64,000 nt of DNA from Aristaeella lactis (GCF_018118585.1 NZ_CP069421.1:1984001-2048000), one strand, 5' to 3'; shown: positions 1 to 8,638, counted from the first letter of the stretch. The notes: a model not told the origin generated them from the sequence alone. Numbers and translations are program-made.

Positions 1-231
1 CACCCCGTTTCCCGTACAGAACAGGAGCCGCATCTCATCTCCGCCGCGTCCCTGAACAAATGTGTCCCGGTGGAATTCCATATTCCAGGCTGAAAGGGAA
101 TACCTGCGCGTGTCCAGCCGCGTGATGCGTCCCTTCCCCGTTTCCGCGGGGAAATCGACGGCCAGGGCCGGCGTTTCCCGGATCTGCCGGTATAGCCGGA
201 GCAGTTCGTCATCCATCTGTGCTTTACTCAT
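1..231 (-). CDS. AraC-family-like regulator, N-terminal part (runs off left edge)
   Basis: Only the first 77 codons lie in the window; the gene continues beyond the left edge. The ATG at 231 follows a GAGGAAAG ribosome-binding site. The visible protein starts MSKAQMDDELLRLYRQ and contains FHRDTFVQGR followed by DEMRLLFC. This resembles the sensory N-terminus of clostridial AraC-type regulators, but the DNA-binding domain is outside the window, so the assignment is provisional. It lies 25 bp downstream of the ATC-hydrolase-like gene on the same strand and probably shares its transcript. Confidence 0.45.
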   Translation of the reverse strand, partial: MSKAQMDDELLRLYRQIRETPALAVDFPAETGKGRITRLDTRRYSLSAWNMEFHRDTFVQGRGGDEMRLLFCTGNGV

Positions 232-256
232 CTGGCTTTTCTTTCCTCATGCATTA

Positions 257-871
257 TCAGAATCCGCCGGATTTCTTTCCTGTCCTTCTCATCCGGTAGT
301 CGCAGCAGTCATCCCCTTCTGCCAGGGATTTTGTTCTCCTGTAATCCATGCCGCGGATACCGGTCATATATTCTTTGTCCATGCAGCAGATCATCTGTGC
401 CGCCTCAGGCACTCCCAGTACTTTTGCCTTGTCGCAGATCGGGCAGCTGATCACGTCAAGGCGGCACTCTTCCGTGGTAACAACCATATTCTTTGTCCCG
501 TACCCGTCGCTCATCTTCCCGGCAAGCTTATCCATATGCTTCCACATGAGCGCCGGCACTCCCGGCAAGGCCGTGATTCTTCTGAAGATCTTCCTGACCC
601 GCTGCCCGAATTGTTTTCCGTAAGCGCGGGTAACCCCGAGCGCGTCTCCCGGCGCGTACTGCTCAACAGCCTGGTATATGGCCGCCGCCGGAAAAGTAAA
701 CATTCTGCTTGTCTTATCCGCCTCCGGTTCCGCCGTTTCAAATGTCCGGAGTTTCCCTCCGGCCTCCTCCCATATGGCGGAGGCCTTTTCTTTCCCGTAC
801 CTGCGAACCAGTTCTTTCTTTAGCTTCTTATACACAAAGGACTGATCAAGCTGATTTTTTCTTCGCCGCAT
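257..871 (-). CDS. L-2-amino-thiazoline-4-carboxylic acid (ATC) hydrolase-like protein
   Basis: The protein has 204 aa, is cytoplasmic and has no signal peptide. It resembles the ATC hydrolase-like family, whose namesake opens the thiazoline ring of ATC on the way to L-cysteine. The C-terminal signature RTKSLAEGDDCCDYR matches the KTLCQGGDCCDFDF end of the protein at 14976-15611, and weaker forms occur in two further paralogs (14257-14901 and 17066-17698). A GGGGGTGA ribosome-binding site precedes the ATG. No RTTAG-N6-CTAAY box was seen upstream, unlike the three other copies. Most family members are functionally uncharacterised, so the substrate is unknown. Confidence 0.65.
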   Translation of the reverse strand: MRRRKNQLDQSFVYKKLKKELVRRYGKEKASAIWEEAGGKLRTFETAEPEADKTSRMFTFPAAAIYQAVEQYAPGDALGVTRAYGKQFGQRVRKIFRRITALPGVPALMWKHMDKLAGKMSDGYGTKNMVVTTEECRLDVISCPICDKAKVLGVPEAAQMICCMDKEYMTGIRGMDYRRTKSLAEGDDCCDYRMRRTGKKSGGF

Positions 872-935
872 GATTTCACCCCCGTTCCTGAACCGTTTTC
901 ATCCGCGGCGGTCGTTCACTCATCTGAAAGTGAAA

Positions 936-961
936 AGTCCGCCGGTGTCTGCCGGCGGACT
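936..961 (-). terminator. Intrinsic terminator after enolase
   Basis: A perfect 10-bp stem, AGTCCGCCGG pairing with CCGGCGGACT around a 6-base loop, is followed on the minus strand by a short T-rich stretch. It lies 25 bp after the enolase stop codon. Confidence 0.75.
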
Positions 962-985
962 GTCCGATAACCGGTTTCAGAATGA

Positions 986-2284
986 TTACTTCTTCACCCC
1001 AAAGGCGTCGAATCCGGGATAAACAGCGTTTTCACCCAGGCTTTCCTCAATGCGCAGCAGCTGGTTGTACTTCGCCACGCGCTCGGAGCGGCTCGGTGCG
1101 CCCGTCTTGATCTGCCGGGTGTTCAGGGCCACGGCCAGGTCCGCGATGGTGGTGTCCTCCGTCTCGCCGCTGCGGTGGGAAGTCACGGCGGTGTATCCGG
1201 CCTTGTGGGCCATCTTGATGGCTTCCAGCGTCTCGGAAACGGAACCGATCTGATTCAGCTTGATCAGGATGGAGTTGGCGCAGCCCAGTTTGATGCCCTT
1301 GGCCAGGCGCTCCGTGTTGGTCACAAACAGGTCGTCGCCCACCAGCTGCACCCGGTCGCCCAGCTTCGCGGTCATCTTCTGCCAGCCTTCCCAGTCTTCC
1401 TCATCCAGGCCGTCCTCGATGGAGATAATCGGGTACTTGTCGATCAGGGATTCCCAATGGGCGATCAGCTCATCGGAAGTGAAGTCCTTGCCGGACTTGG
1501 GCTGATGGTAGTATCCCTTGCCCTTCTCGCTCTTCCACTCGGAGGAAGCGGCGTCCATGGCCAGCACGAAATCCTTTCCGGGTTCGTATCCGGCGTCCTT
1601 CACAGCCTGCAGGATATGTTCAATCGTATCCTCGTCGCTCTTCAGGTTGGGGGCAAAGCCGCCTTCATCGCCGACGGCGGTGGTTTCGCCTTCCGCCTTC
1701 AGCAACTTCTGCAGGGCATGGAAAACCTCCGTGCACATCCGCAGACCTTCACGGAAAGAAGAAGCGCCCGCGGGCATAATCATGAATTCCTGCGTATCCA
1801 CAGAGTTGGAGGCATGCGCACCGCCGTTGAGGATGTTCATCATGGGAACCGGCAGGTTGTTGCCCTGCACGCCGCCCAGGAACTGGTGCAGCGTTACGCC
1901 CAGGCCTTCCGCCGCCGCCTTCGCGGCAGCGATGGAAACCGCCAGGATCGCGTTAGCGCCCAGTTTGGACTTATCCTTCGTTCCGTCCGCCTTCAGCATG
2001 GCGCCATCCACGGCGTAGGTGTCCCGGACGTCGATGCCCTGGAGCACATCGTTGATCACAGTATTCACATTGTTCACAGCCTTGGAAACGCCCTTGCCGC
2101 CGAAACGGCTCTTGTCGCCGTCCCGCAGCTCCAGCGCTTCAAACTCACCGGTGGAAGCGCCGGAAGGAGCCGCGCCGCGTCCGACAATCCCGCTGGCAAG
2201 GGTCACCTCCGCCTCCACGGTGGGATTGCCGCGGGAGTCGATAATTTCACGTCCTGTAACCTTGGTAATGGCAAAGCTGTTCAT
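986..2284 (-). CDS. eno: Enolase (phosphopyruvate hydratase)
   Basis: At 432 aa this is the full family length. It catalyses reversible dehydration of 2-phosphoglycerate to phosphoenolpyruvate in glycolysis, in the cytoplasm, with Mg2+. Diagnostic segments are all present: the N-terminal [15 protein letters not shown] loop, [11 protein letters not shown] with a metal-binding acidic residue, the [13 protein letters not shown] active-site lysine strand, and [19 protein letters not shown]. The ATG follows an AGGAAAGGATG ribosome-binding site. The gene is monocistronic, with its own promoter at 2432-2461 and a terminator at 936-961. Nothing is unusual in the coding sequence. Confidence 0.98.
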   Translation of the reverse strand: MNSFAITKVTGREIIDSRGNPTVEAEVTLASGIVGRGAAPSGASTGEFEALELRDGDKSRFGGKGVSKAVNNVNTVINDVLQGIDVRDTYAVDGAMLKADGTKDKSKLGANAILAVSIAAAKAAAEGLGVTLHQFLGGVQGNNLPVPMMNILNGGAHASNSVDTQEFMIMPAGASSFREGLRMCTEVFHALQKLLKAEGETTAVGDEGGFAPNLKSDEDTIEHILQAVKDAGYEPGKDFVLAMDAASSEWKSEKGKGYYHQPKSGKDFTSDELIAHWESLIDKYPIISIEDGLDEEDWEGWQKMTAKLGDRVQLVGDDLFVTNTERLAKGIKLGCANSILIKLNQIGSVSETLEAIKMAHKAGYTAVTSHRSGETEDTTIADLAVALNTRQIKTGAPSRSERVAKYNQLLRIEESLGENAVYPGFDAFGVKK

Positions 2285-2431
2285 GTTCTTTCATCCTTTC
2301 CTGCTGGTTTAATCATGGAAAAAAGCCGGGCGCCCGGGAAGAAGCGGAAACAGACCCGGATGCCCGGCCCAGGTATTCAAGGAGTCGGCGAATACCTGAT
2401 ATTTGGTGGAAGAGGTCGTCTTCCGGATAGA

Positions 2432-2461
2432 ATACTATCATCCGATAGTTAGTCTTGTCAA
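2432..2461 (-). promoter_or_regulatory. Enolase promoter with internal inverted repeat
   Basis: On the minus strand TTGACA (2456-2461) and TAGTAT (2432-2437) are 18 bp apart. The inverted repeat ACTATC-GGAT-GATAGT (2434-2449) overlaps the spacer and -10. A one-mismatch version of the metal box (TTAG-N6-CAAA, 2449-2462) overlaps the -35. It is unclear whether any regulator binds here. Confidence 0.6.
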
Positions 2462-2510
2462 ACTATTTGCTTAATTGGGAAATATCAGGCAAATCCTTAC
2501 TCCGTCAGCG

Positions 2511-3620
2511 TCATTCCGCCGCCTTGGTGTAGGAAAAGGAAAGCTCCGGATAACCGAAGGCCGCAACCGTCACGGTATAGTTTTTTCCGGCTTCGAACAG
2601 CGGGTTTTCATCGCCGTTGCGGGCCTTCACCACGCCGTCGGCGTTCAGCACACCGTTCTCATCCAGGGCAATAAAGTTGCCCACCGTACCGTGATGGCCG
2701 ACGATTTCCTGTTCCACAGGCTTCTCCGCGCCTTCCGCCAGAATCTGCACATGCTGCAGATTTTCCAGGTAGTCCGCCATGGAGCCGGAGGCCAGGACGA
2801 TCTTCTCCCCGTCAAAGGAAAGGTCATCCGCTTTCAGTCCGCTGTCAATGATGAAGTAAGGCGCCTGCGCTGCCGCGGGACCGCCTTCGAAGGAGGGAGA
2901 ACGGTACTTTCCGCTGTTGTCAATGACGTTCACATAGTAGTAACCGGCTTTCAGGGCGGCGATATCATTGAAGGCAATCTTCACCTTTCCGCCGGCCGCT
3001 TCCACGGTGTAACTGTCGGCAGGAATGATTTCCTCATTGCGCACGCCCCGGCGGATGTCCAGCACCTGCAGATCAAAATCCTCCGGCAGGGCATTGGTCA
3101 GGATCACGGTGTTTCCGTCGATCTGATCCAGCGGGAGGGCGGAGCCTTCCACAGCCAGGAAGGTTTTGCCCGCCTTGCCTTCAAAGGCGTTGATTACCGC
3201 CTCCTGGGCGGCGGCGCTGACCATGGTGGCGCCGGAAACGGCATCCACGCCCGCGCTCATATCCATGGCTTTGACTTCTTCCAGGGTCTTGCCGACGAAC
3301 TTTTCCAGCAGGCCGCCGTTCACCGCCGCGTCAAAGAAGGGCTTGTTTTTATTGGCCCAGAATTCCTCGTTCCCTTCCTGCACGGAACCGGCTGCACCTG
3401 TGCCGTTGTCCTTCACGGCGGTGATCACGCCGCTGTCGTCAACCTCCACCGTCAGCTTCACATTGTAGAAGGGCGGATGGATAAAGGGAGCCGTGGACGG
3501 ATAGTTGCGCTGGTCCACGTTGGCGTCACCTTCCAGGGTTTTGTCCGCCAGGGCGGCGCCTGCGCACGCTGCCAGGCAGAGAACCAGGATCAGGGAAAGA
3601 ACCGAACGGAGTGTTTTCAT
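2511..3620 (-). CDS. Secreted FMN-binding-domain protein (putative extracytosolic flavoprotein)
   Basis: The protein has 369 aa with an N-terminal signal; LAAC around residue 19 could be a lipobox, so it may be a surface lipoprotein. Residues about 50-150 form an FMN-bind domain ending in DAVSGATMVS. The D-x-x-S-G-A-T pattern is the site where FMN is attached covalently by ApbE/Ftp-type transferases, and the predicted acceptor is Thr132. The C-terminal half looks like beta-rich Ig-like domains. Two RTTAG-N6-CTAAY boxes lie upstream, so expression is probably metal-controlled. A role as extracellular electron carrier or ferric reductase partner is inference. No flavin transferase gene is in the window. 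Confidence 0.8.
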   Translation of the reverse strand: MKTLRSVLSLILVLCLAACAGAALADKTLEGDANVDQRNYPSTAPFIHPPFYNVKLTVEVDDSGVITAVKDNGTGAAGSVQEGNEEFWANKNKPFFDAAVNGGLLEKFVGKTLEEVKAMDMSAGVDAVSGATMVSAAAQEAVINAFEGKAGKTFLAVEGSALPLDQIDGNTVILTNALPEDFDLQVLDIRRGVRNEEIIPADSYTVEAAGGKVKIAFNDIAALKAGYYYVNVIDNSGKYRSPSFEGGPAAAQAPYFIIDSGLKADDLSFDGEKIVLASGSMADYLENLQHVQILAEGAEKPVEQEIVGHHGTVGNFIALDENGVLNADGVVKARNGDENPLFEAGKNYTVTVAAFGYPELSFSYTKAAE

Positions 3621-3645
3621 GAGAGATCCTCCTCAAATCAATATA

Positions 3646-3661
3646 ATTAGTTATTTCTAAC
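3646..3661. promoter_or_regulatory. Metal-repressor box 1 (RTTAG-N6-CTAAY)
   Basis: ATTAG-TTATTT-CTAAC lies 25 bp upstream of the FMN-binding protein start, downstream of its promoter. It is one of eleven matching intergenic sites. Confidence 0.75.
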
Positions 3662-3722
3662 TCTCGTTTTCAAGAAAAGCCATGTGGTATCGTCTTCACG
3701 TTCACCGCACGGCATCCTTCCT

Positions 3723-3738
3723 ATTAGTCAGAACTAAC
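3723..3738. promoter_or_regulatory. Metal-repressor box 2 (RTTAG-N6-CTAAY)
   Basis: ATTAG-TCAGAA-CTAAC begins six bases downstream of the -10 of the FMN-binding protein promoter. A bound repressor here would overlap the transcription start. Confidence 0.78.
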
Positions 3739-3744
3739 ATTCGG

Positions 3745-3774
3745 ATCCTATCATGAACCAGGCCCGTTTGTCAA
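3745..3774 (-). promoter_or_regulatory. Promoter of the FMN-binding protein
   Basis: On the minus strand TTGACA (3769-3774) and TAGGAT (3745-3750) are separated by 18 bp, directly upstream of metal box 2. Confidence 0.65.
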
Positions 3775-3943
3775 TGTAGTTTTCAGTCAATATCATCCCC
3801 GTTTCCTGTATCCTTTCAGTTTTTTTCCGCTTTGGGAATAAAATGCGCATCCGTTCCGTTTTTTTGGTATAATCGGTATGATCGAAACAATACATGATCT
3901 GCCGGATATATTGACGTCCGTTCCGCATAAGGAGGGTATTTCA

Positions 3944-4642
3944 ATGAACAAAAAGCTGCTTTCCCTGCTGCTCGCGCTGACGCTGGTCCTGGGACTTGCC
4001 GCCGCCTTTGCCGATAACGGCATCGGCCAGTCCGCCGCCAGCAACAGCAGTAATGTTTATCCCTATCTGGAAGCATCGGCTATGGTCATGTATGTCTATA
4101 CAGACAACGGCCAGGGCCTGAATGTCCGAAGCGCGCCCCGCGTAGCAAACAACATCATTGCCGTTGCTCCCTATGGTTCCAGAATGCAGGTGCTCCGTTT
4201 CCTGGAAAACGGCTGGGCCAGCGTTGTCTGGGATCGTTTCGGCGAGGCTTATGTCCAGAGCAGATTCCTGCAGTGGGATGAGCCGGCTCCCCTGTATACC
4301 GCCGCTCCTTCCCCGCGTCCCACAGTCATTCCGACCGCTGTTCCCACCGCGGCGCCTTACGTTCCCGTTCCGGCCTACACTGATACGATTGCGGTGCTGA
4401 ACGCGGAATTCCGGACCGCCCGTCTGGTAGCTCCCTTTGTGGTCAGTGTCCGCCCCTCCCGTGCCAGCGGATGGGTTAACATGCGCTGGGCTCCCAGCAA
4501 GGATACTGAAGTTCTCGCCACCTACCGCAGCGGTGCCCAGCTGACGGTGATTGCCGAAACCCAGAGCTGGTACCAGGTAACCGATCCCAACACGGAAGCC
4601 ACCGGTTTCATTATGAAAAACTACGTGACCCGTCTGAACTGA
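3944..4642 (+). CDS. Secreted protein with two SH3-like domains
   Basis: The protein has 232 aa. The ATG at 3944 is chosen over upstream in-frame starts because it follows AAGGAGGG at good spacing and opens a clear Sec signal (MNKKLLSLLLALTLVLGLAAAFA). Two bacterial SH3-like segments are visible: one with GLNVRSAPR near residue 65 and one with GWVNMRWAPSKDTEVL near residue 175. They are joined by a Pro/Thr/Ala-rich linker. Such domains bind cell-wall peptidoglycan, and no catalytic domain is present. It is followed 30 bp later by another small secreted protein, likely on the same transcript. Confidence 0.8.
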   Translation: MNKKLLSLLLALTLVLGLAAAFADNGIGQSAASNSSNVYPYLEASAMVMYVYTDNGQGLNVRSAPRVANNIIAVAPYGSRMQVLRFLENGWASVVWDRFGEAYVQSRFLQWDEPAPLYTAAPSPRPTVIPTAVPTAAPYVPVPAYTDTIAVLNAEFRTARLVAPFVVSVRPSRASGWVNMRWAPSKDTEVLATYRSGAQLTVIAETQSWYQVTDPNTEATGFIMKNYVTRLN

Positions 4643-4672
4643 TCAGACCCGTAGATAAGGAGGTAATACCCC

Positions 4673-5218
4673 ATGAAAAAGCTTTTATCCCTGTTTCTTT
4701 GCGCCGCACTGCTGCTGGCCAGCGTTTCCGCTTTTGCCGGCAGTGACGCTTCAATCGATTTCCAGGACCGCCTGCAGCTTCGCGGCACGCTGCCCGATGG
4801 ATACAAGTGCACCATTCTCTCCCAAAGTGACCTGACCATGGAATGCGCTGTAATCAGTGACAATCCCGCGGCTCCCCGCCTGAACATCTTTATTTCCTTC
4901 AACGAAAGCTACGCCAGTGCACAGCGTCTGGGTGACCTGGATGCGGAAACCCTGGAATGGATTAAATCCGGCTTCAGCGAAGAGAATACCGTCACCTTTG
5001 ACATGTTTGAAACCGCTTCCGGCGTCAGCCTGCTGCTGGTCCGGGAAACCGGTGAAGACCAGGACTTCCTGGACTTCTATACCGTCTGCCAGGGCCATGA
5101 GATCGAACTGACACTGGTCGCCGGGGATGAAGCCCCCGGCCTGGCCCTGACCGAAGAACAGATCACCAATTGTATGGAACTCATGCGCAGCCTGGATATC
5201 CTGCCTGTGCAGGGATAA
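4673..5218 (+). CDS. Secreted protein of unknown function
   Basis: The protein has 181 aa, starting MKKLLSLFLCAALLLASVSAFA, a Sec signal peptide. It follows a strong AAGGAGGT site. The mature part is acidic and shows no motif I recognise; it has a mixed alpha/beta look with no cysteine pairs or repeats. It is co-directional with the SH3 protein just upstream and ends at a strong bidirectional terminator. An envelope-associated role is all that can be proposed. Confidence 0.7.
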   Translation: MKKLLSLFLCAALLLASVSAFAGSDASIDFQDRLQLRGTLPDGYKCTILSQSDLTMECAVISDNPAAPRLNIFISFNESYASAQRLGDLDAETLEWIKSGFSEENTVTFDMFETASGVSLLLVRETGEDQDFLDFYTVCQGHEIELTLVAGDEAPGLALTEEQITNCMELMRSLDILPVQG

Positions 5219-5230
5219 TCCAAACCGTAT

Positions 5231-5267
5231 AACAAGGCCCGGATCCGTCATGGATCCGGGCCTTGTT
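5231..5267. terminator. Bidirectional terminator between convergent genes
   Basis: A perfect 16-bp stem (AACAAGGCCCGGATCC and its complement) encloses a 5-base loop between the secreted protein (+) and the ABC permease (-). The T-rich tail is clearer on the plus strand. Confidence 0.8.
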
Positions 5268-5276
5268 CTGTCCTCT

Positions 5277-7574
5277 TTATTCTTCCGTTTTCAGCGCGGC
5301 CACCATATCAATCGACCGGTTCTTCCGGGCGACCATCAGTCCGACGATCAGGGAAACCCCGAAGGTCAGCAGGATGGAGAGCAGGTAGGTTGCCGGACCC
5401 AGCGTCAGCTTCATCTCATATTCCGAAGCCAGGGCGGTCAGCAGGTACTGCAGCACGCCGACGCCGGCAGGCAGGCCGATTAGGATTCCGATCACGGTCA
5501 GCCACAGGTTCTGGCTGATCAGGAGCCGGCCGATCTTGCTGTTTTTGAACCCGACCACCTTCAGCGTCGCCATCTCCCGGTACCGCTCCGTATAGCTCAT
5601 GACGCCCAGGTTGTACAGGACCACAATTCCCAGCGCCACCGCCGCGATCACCAGCAGCCAGATCATCTTGTCCATCAGGTCAATGAAGGTCCCGAAGGAA
5701 TCCATAATGGACTGCTTGCTCTGGGTGTTCAGGATATGCTTGTCCGTCTCCACTTCCGTTTCGTCCGTGAAGACCGCGTTGACCGTGTAGGAGATCCCCG
5801 CCGATTCCGCGCAGGCCCGGGTCATCATCACGCTCTCGCTCAGGCACTTGCAGATTCCGGCCACCCGGACCGTATAGCTTTCATCCGTCCCGTAGGGGGA
5901 AAAGGTCAGGCTGTCCCCCGCTGCCAGGCCGTGCGTCTGCGCCACCCGCTCGCCGATGTACGCCCCGTCGTCCGTCAGGGCAATCACGTTCATATCCTGG
6001 TCCGCGAACCGGATCCGGTCATGGGTAATCTCATAGACTTCCAGGGTGTATCCTTTGTCTCCGATCTGCACGCTCCGCTGCGCTACCCAGTCTCCGTTAT
6101 ATTTCTCTGCCAGGGCCAGGGCTTCCTCATTGGTAATGTTTTCCGCGTCCAGGTTGATTTTGGTCGTATAATTGTTTGCCTGGTCAAAGAACACGTCCAT
6201 AAAGGAATTCAATGTGTCCTTCATGCCCATGCCGCCTACCAGCAGCACCATGCATCCTACCACGCCGAACAGTGTCATCCAGGACCGGGATTTATGCCGC
6301 AGCAGATCCCGCAGGTTCCATTTGATCCCGAAGCCCAGGGCTTTGAAGCGTTTTGTCTCCTCCACAGCCAGGTGCTTCATCCGTTTGGGTGTATAAGGCC
6401 GAAGCGCGTCCGCCGCCGTACCCTGCAGCATCTTCCGCACGGAAAGAAAACCGATCAGGGTCAGGAATACGTTGATCAGTATGATTACCAGCCAGCTGAA
6501 GGGCGGCGCGTACAGCGTCCAGTGGAGCATATCCAGGTAGGTGGCCATGGCGCTGTCCGGATTCAGGATGAACAGGCCCAGCCCATAACCGATCGCCATA
6601 CCCAGTAGCGATCCGATCAGTCCGATGATCAGCGCGTATGAAGTATAGTGAATCAGGATCCGTCTGTTCCTGAATCCCAGTGCCTTCATGGTGCCGATCT
6701 GTCGTTTCTCGCTGGCCGTGATCCGGTGCATGGTAGTCACCATGGTCAGGATGGCAATAGCCAGGAACAGCACCGGCAGGATAGATCCCATGGTTTTGCC
6801 TTCATCCACCTCGCCCTGGGCTTCCGACCAGGTAAAGCTTTCATCCCTGGACAGCACCAGCAGTGTCCGTCCCAGCGCCTTGTCCAGCTTTTCCACAAAA
6901 TCCGCCTTCTCCAGGCTGCTCTTCACGTTCAGCTGCATATACAGCGATCCGCCCGTAAACATCCGGGCCATGGCAGGGATCGCGTTATCCATCATCTTCG
7001 GAGAGATAAATCCGAAGCCGTGGGAGTTATAGTCCGGCATCATCTGGGTCTCATCCGGCAGGCAGATCAGGTATTCGCTGGATTTGACGAGGCCCTTTAC
7101 GGTACCAGTCACCTCGATCATCTTGTAGGTCAGGCTCATGCTGTCACCCAGCTGAATCCCGTTTGCCGCGGCATACCGGTCTGAAAGCCAGATCCCGTCC
7201 TCGCTTTCCGGGTCATAGGCTTCCCCGGAGGTTACCAGCAGGCCGGAAACTTTCGGATTCTCCACCACGGTCATGGCCAGGGTGTCTTCGGTTCCTTTTA
7301 CCGCCGTCACCACGGACAGGTACCGTGTGGCATCCTCCACGCCGTCTATTTCCAGTACTTTCTGCAGGTCCTCCTCGCTGAAGGCCTTTTCGGCATAAAC
7401 CCGGTAATCCGAATAACCGGTCGCTTCATAAATCTCTGTCAGGTTCTTTTCCAGGCTGTACCATTCAATGTTGAATCCCAGGAACACCCCGACACCCAGG
7501 GCGATCATCAGCACCATGGAAATAAACTGTGCCTTGTAATGCCACAGCGTCCTGAATAACTTCTTTATCAGCAT
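5277..7574 (-). CDS. Large FtsX/MacB-type ABC transporter permease
   Basis: The protein has 765 aa. It has an N-terminal membrane anchor, a large extracellular domain, a block of three membrane helices around residues 255-370, a second anchor near 435 and extracellular domain, and a final block of three helices. This is the duplicated two-FtsX-domain layout of long Firmicute permeases. Such proteins act with a MacB/LolD-type ATPase in export, lipoprotein handling or peptide sensing rather than import. The partner ATPase is immediately upstream at 7712-8413. The 137-bp gap between them holds AT-rich repeats and a hairpin. The substrate is unknown. The operon lies behind a metal box, which suggests but does not prove iron control. 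Confidence 0.85.
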   Translation of the reverse strand: MLIKKLFRTLWHYKAQFISMVLMIALGVGVFLGFNIEWYSLEKNLTEIYEATGYSDYRVYAEKAFSEEDLQKVLEIDGVEDATRYLSVVTAVKGTEDTLAMTVVENPKVSGLLVTSGEAYDPESEDGIWLSDRYAAANGIQLGDSMSLTYKMIEVTGTVKGLVKSSEYLICLPDETQMMPDYNSHGFGFISPKMMDNAIPAMARMFTGGSLYMQLNVKSSLEKADFVEKLDKALGRTLLVLSRDESFTWSEAQGEVDEGKTMGSILPVLFLAIAILTMVTTMHRITASEKRQIGTMKALGFRNRRILIHYTSYALIIGLIGSLLGMAIGYGLGLFILNPDSAMATYLDMLHWTLYAPPFSWLVIILINVFLTLIGFLSVRKMLQGTAADALRPYTPKRMKHLAVEETKRFKALGFGIKWNLRDLLRHKSRSWMTLFGVVGCMVLLVGGMGMKDTLNSFMDVFFDQANNYTTKINLDAENITNEEALALAEKYNGDWVAQRSVQIGDKGYTLEVYEITHDRIRFADQDMNVIALTDDGAYIGERVAQTHGLAAGDSLTFSPYGTDESYTVRVAGICKCLSESVMMTRACAESAGISYTVNAVFTDETEVETDKHILNTQSKQSIMDSFGTFIDLMDKMIWLLVIAAVALGIVVLYNLGVMSYTERYREMATLKVVGFKNSKIGRLLISQNLWLTVIGILIGLPAGVGVLQYLLTALASEYEMKLTLGPATYLLSILLTFGVSLIVGLMVARKNRSIDMVAALKTEE

Positions 7575-7616
7575 AAAAACTCAATCCTTTTCATTCTGAC
7601 CTTATAAACGAATCCT

Positions 7617-7711
7617 CAGAATTCAATATTTCATTCTGAATCAGTAAAACATTTTCATTCTGCATCCTGCATTCTGCATTGCAGAAGATGAATGTCACAT
7701 TCATCTTCTGC
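7617..7711. repeat. AT-rich intergenic repeat element with perfect hairpin
   Basis: Degenerate units of CATTCTGCATT/AATTCTGAAT type (7617-7680) are followed by a perfect 14-bp inverted repeat (GCAGAAGATGAATG, 3-base loop, 7681-7711) that abuts the stop codon of the ABC ATPase. It lies inside an operon, between ATPase and permease. Confidence 0.7.
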
Positions 7712-8413
7712 TCACCAGTCCACTTCTTCGACTGTCATCGGCTTCTCCTGCTCTTCGCAGGACTTAATTTTCCCGTTCTTCACCCGTATCACCACGTCCG
7801 CCATCTTCGCGATGTTCTGGTTATGCGTCACAATGATGATCGTCTTGTTCATATCCCTGGCCATGGAAAGCAGCAGCTTCAGCACCATCACGCCGGTTTC
7901 GGAGTCCAGCGCGCCGGTAGGCTCGTCGCACAGCAGGATCCGGGGGTTTTTCGCCAGCGCCCGGGCAATGGAAACCCGCTGCTGTTCACCGCCGGACAGT
8001 TCGGAAGGAAACTGATGGATGTGATCCGCCAGGCCGACTTCCCGTAGCATGTCATGACTGCTCAGGGGATTTTTTGCGATTTCCTTGACCAGCGCGACAT
8101 TTTCAATCACGGTCAGGGTGGGAATCAGGTTGTAGCTCTGAAACACAAAACCCACGGTTTCCGCCCGGTAATCCGCCAGCTCGTTTTCCGTCAGGGTGGA
8201 AATATCCCTTCCGTCCACGGTGATGGTTCCCTCTGTCGGGCTGTCCAGTCCGCCCAGCAGGTTCAGCAGCGTGCTTTTGCCTGCGCCGCTGGGACCGAGC
8301 ACTACGATAAACTTTCCTTCTTCAAGGGAAAGATCCACGTGGTCCAGCGCCCGCTGCTCGTGATCGCCGTTGCGGTAAACCCTCGATACATCCTTCAGTT
8401 CCACAATACCCAT
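7712..8413 (-). CDS. ABC transporter ATP-binding protein (MacB/LolD type)
   Basis: The protein has 233 aa. Walker A is GPSGAGKST, the signature is LSGGEQQRV and Walker B is ILLCDEPTGALD. The VFQSYNLIP Q-loop segment and EPTG-LD are typical of the MacB/LolD/FtsE class. It would energise the 765-aa permease encoded downstream. The promoter at 8574-8602, hairpins in the leader and a metal box at 8489-8504 precede it. It is divergent from the TetR gene. Confidence 0.93.
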   Translation of the reverse strand: MGIVELKDVSRVYRNGDHEQRALDHVDLSLEEGKFIVVLGPSGAGKSTLLNLLGGLDSPTEGTITVDGRDISTLTENELADYRAETVGFVFQSYNLIPTLTVIENVALVKEIAKNPLSSHDMLREVGLADHIHQFPSELSGGEQQRVSIARALAKNPRILLCDEPTGALDSETGVMVLKLLLSMARDMNKTIIIVTHNQNIAKMADVVIRVKNGKIKSCEEQEKPMTVEEVDW

Positions 8414-8488
8414 CTTTGTTTTTCTCCTCCTGTTTGCTCTCTTTCCTCCGGGCCGACGTCAGTTGTTTGTCTGATTTTGTCTTCTTTT

Positions 8489-8504
8489 ATTAGTTGCATC
8501 TAAC
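8489..8504. promoter_or_regulatory. Metal-repressor box 3
   Basis: ATTAG-TTGCAT-CTAAC lies 70 bp downstream of the -10 of the ABC ATPase promoter, in the leader. It would act as a roadblock, or on a closer promoter that I could not identify. Confidence 0.7.
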
Positions 8505-8573
8505 TTTGAACCCCAAAGGAAGCTGCTCCCGTCTCAGAAGCAGCCGATGCATGACTTTTCACATGCCTGATAT

Positions 8574-8602
8574 TGTATACCATGAAAGACTATGATTGTC
8601 AA
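8574..8602 (-). promoter_or_regulatory. Promoter of the ABC ATPase-permease operon
   Basis: On the minus strand TTGACA (8597-8602) and TATACA (8574-8579) are 17 bp apart, a near-consensus sigma-A promoter. The 160-bp leader downstream contains two short hairpins (GCATG/CATGC and GCTGCTTC/GGGAGCAGC) and box 3. Confidence 0.75.
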
Positions 8603-8638
8603 GTGCAAACGTTTGTTTTAGATGGATCTAATTTGTTC

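Noticed and set aside
1175-2452. Long open frame antisense to enolase (425 codons)
   Set aside because: It is a mirror of the enolase gene in GC-rich DNA, has no ribosome-binding site and shows no protein-like family features. Similar antisense frames over other genes were rejected for the same reason.
2449-2462. Twelfth metal box upstream of enolase
   Set aside because: TTAG-N6-CAAA has one mismatch in the second half-site and overlaps a normal -35 element, so I did not count it with the eleven perfect sites.
2511-3620. NqrC/RnfG subunit of a respiratory complex
   Set aside because: It shares the FMN-bind motif, but no Nqr or Rnf partner genes are nearby, and the signal peptide plus Ig-like C-terminus differ from those subunits.
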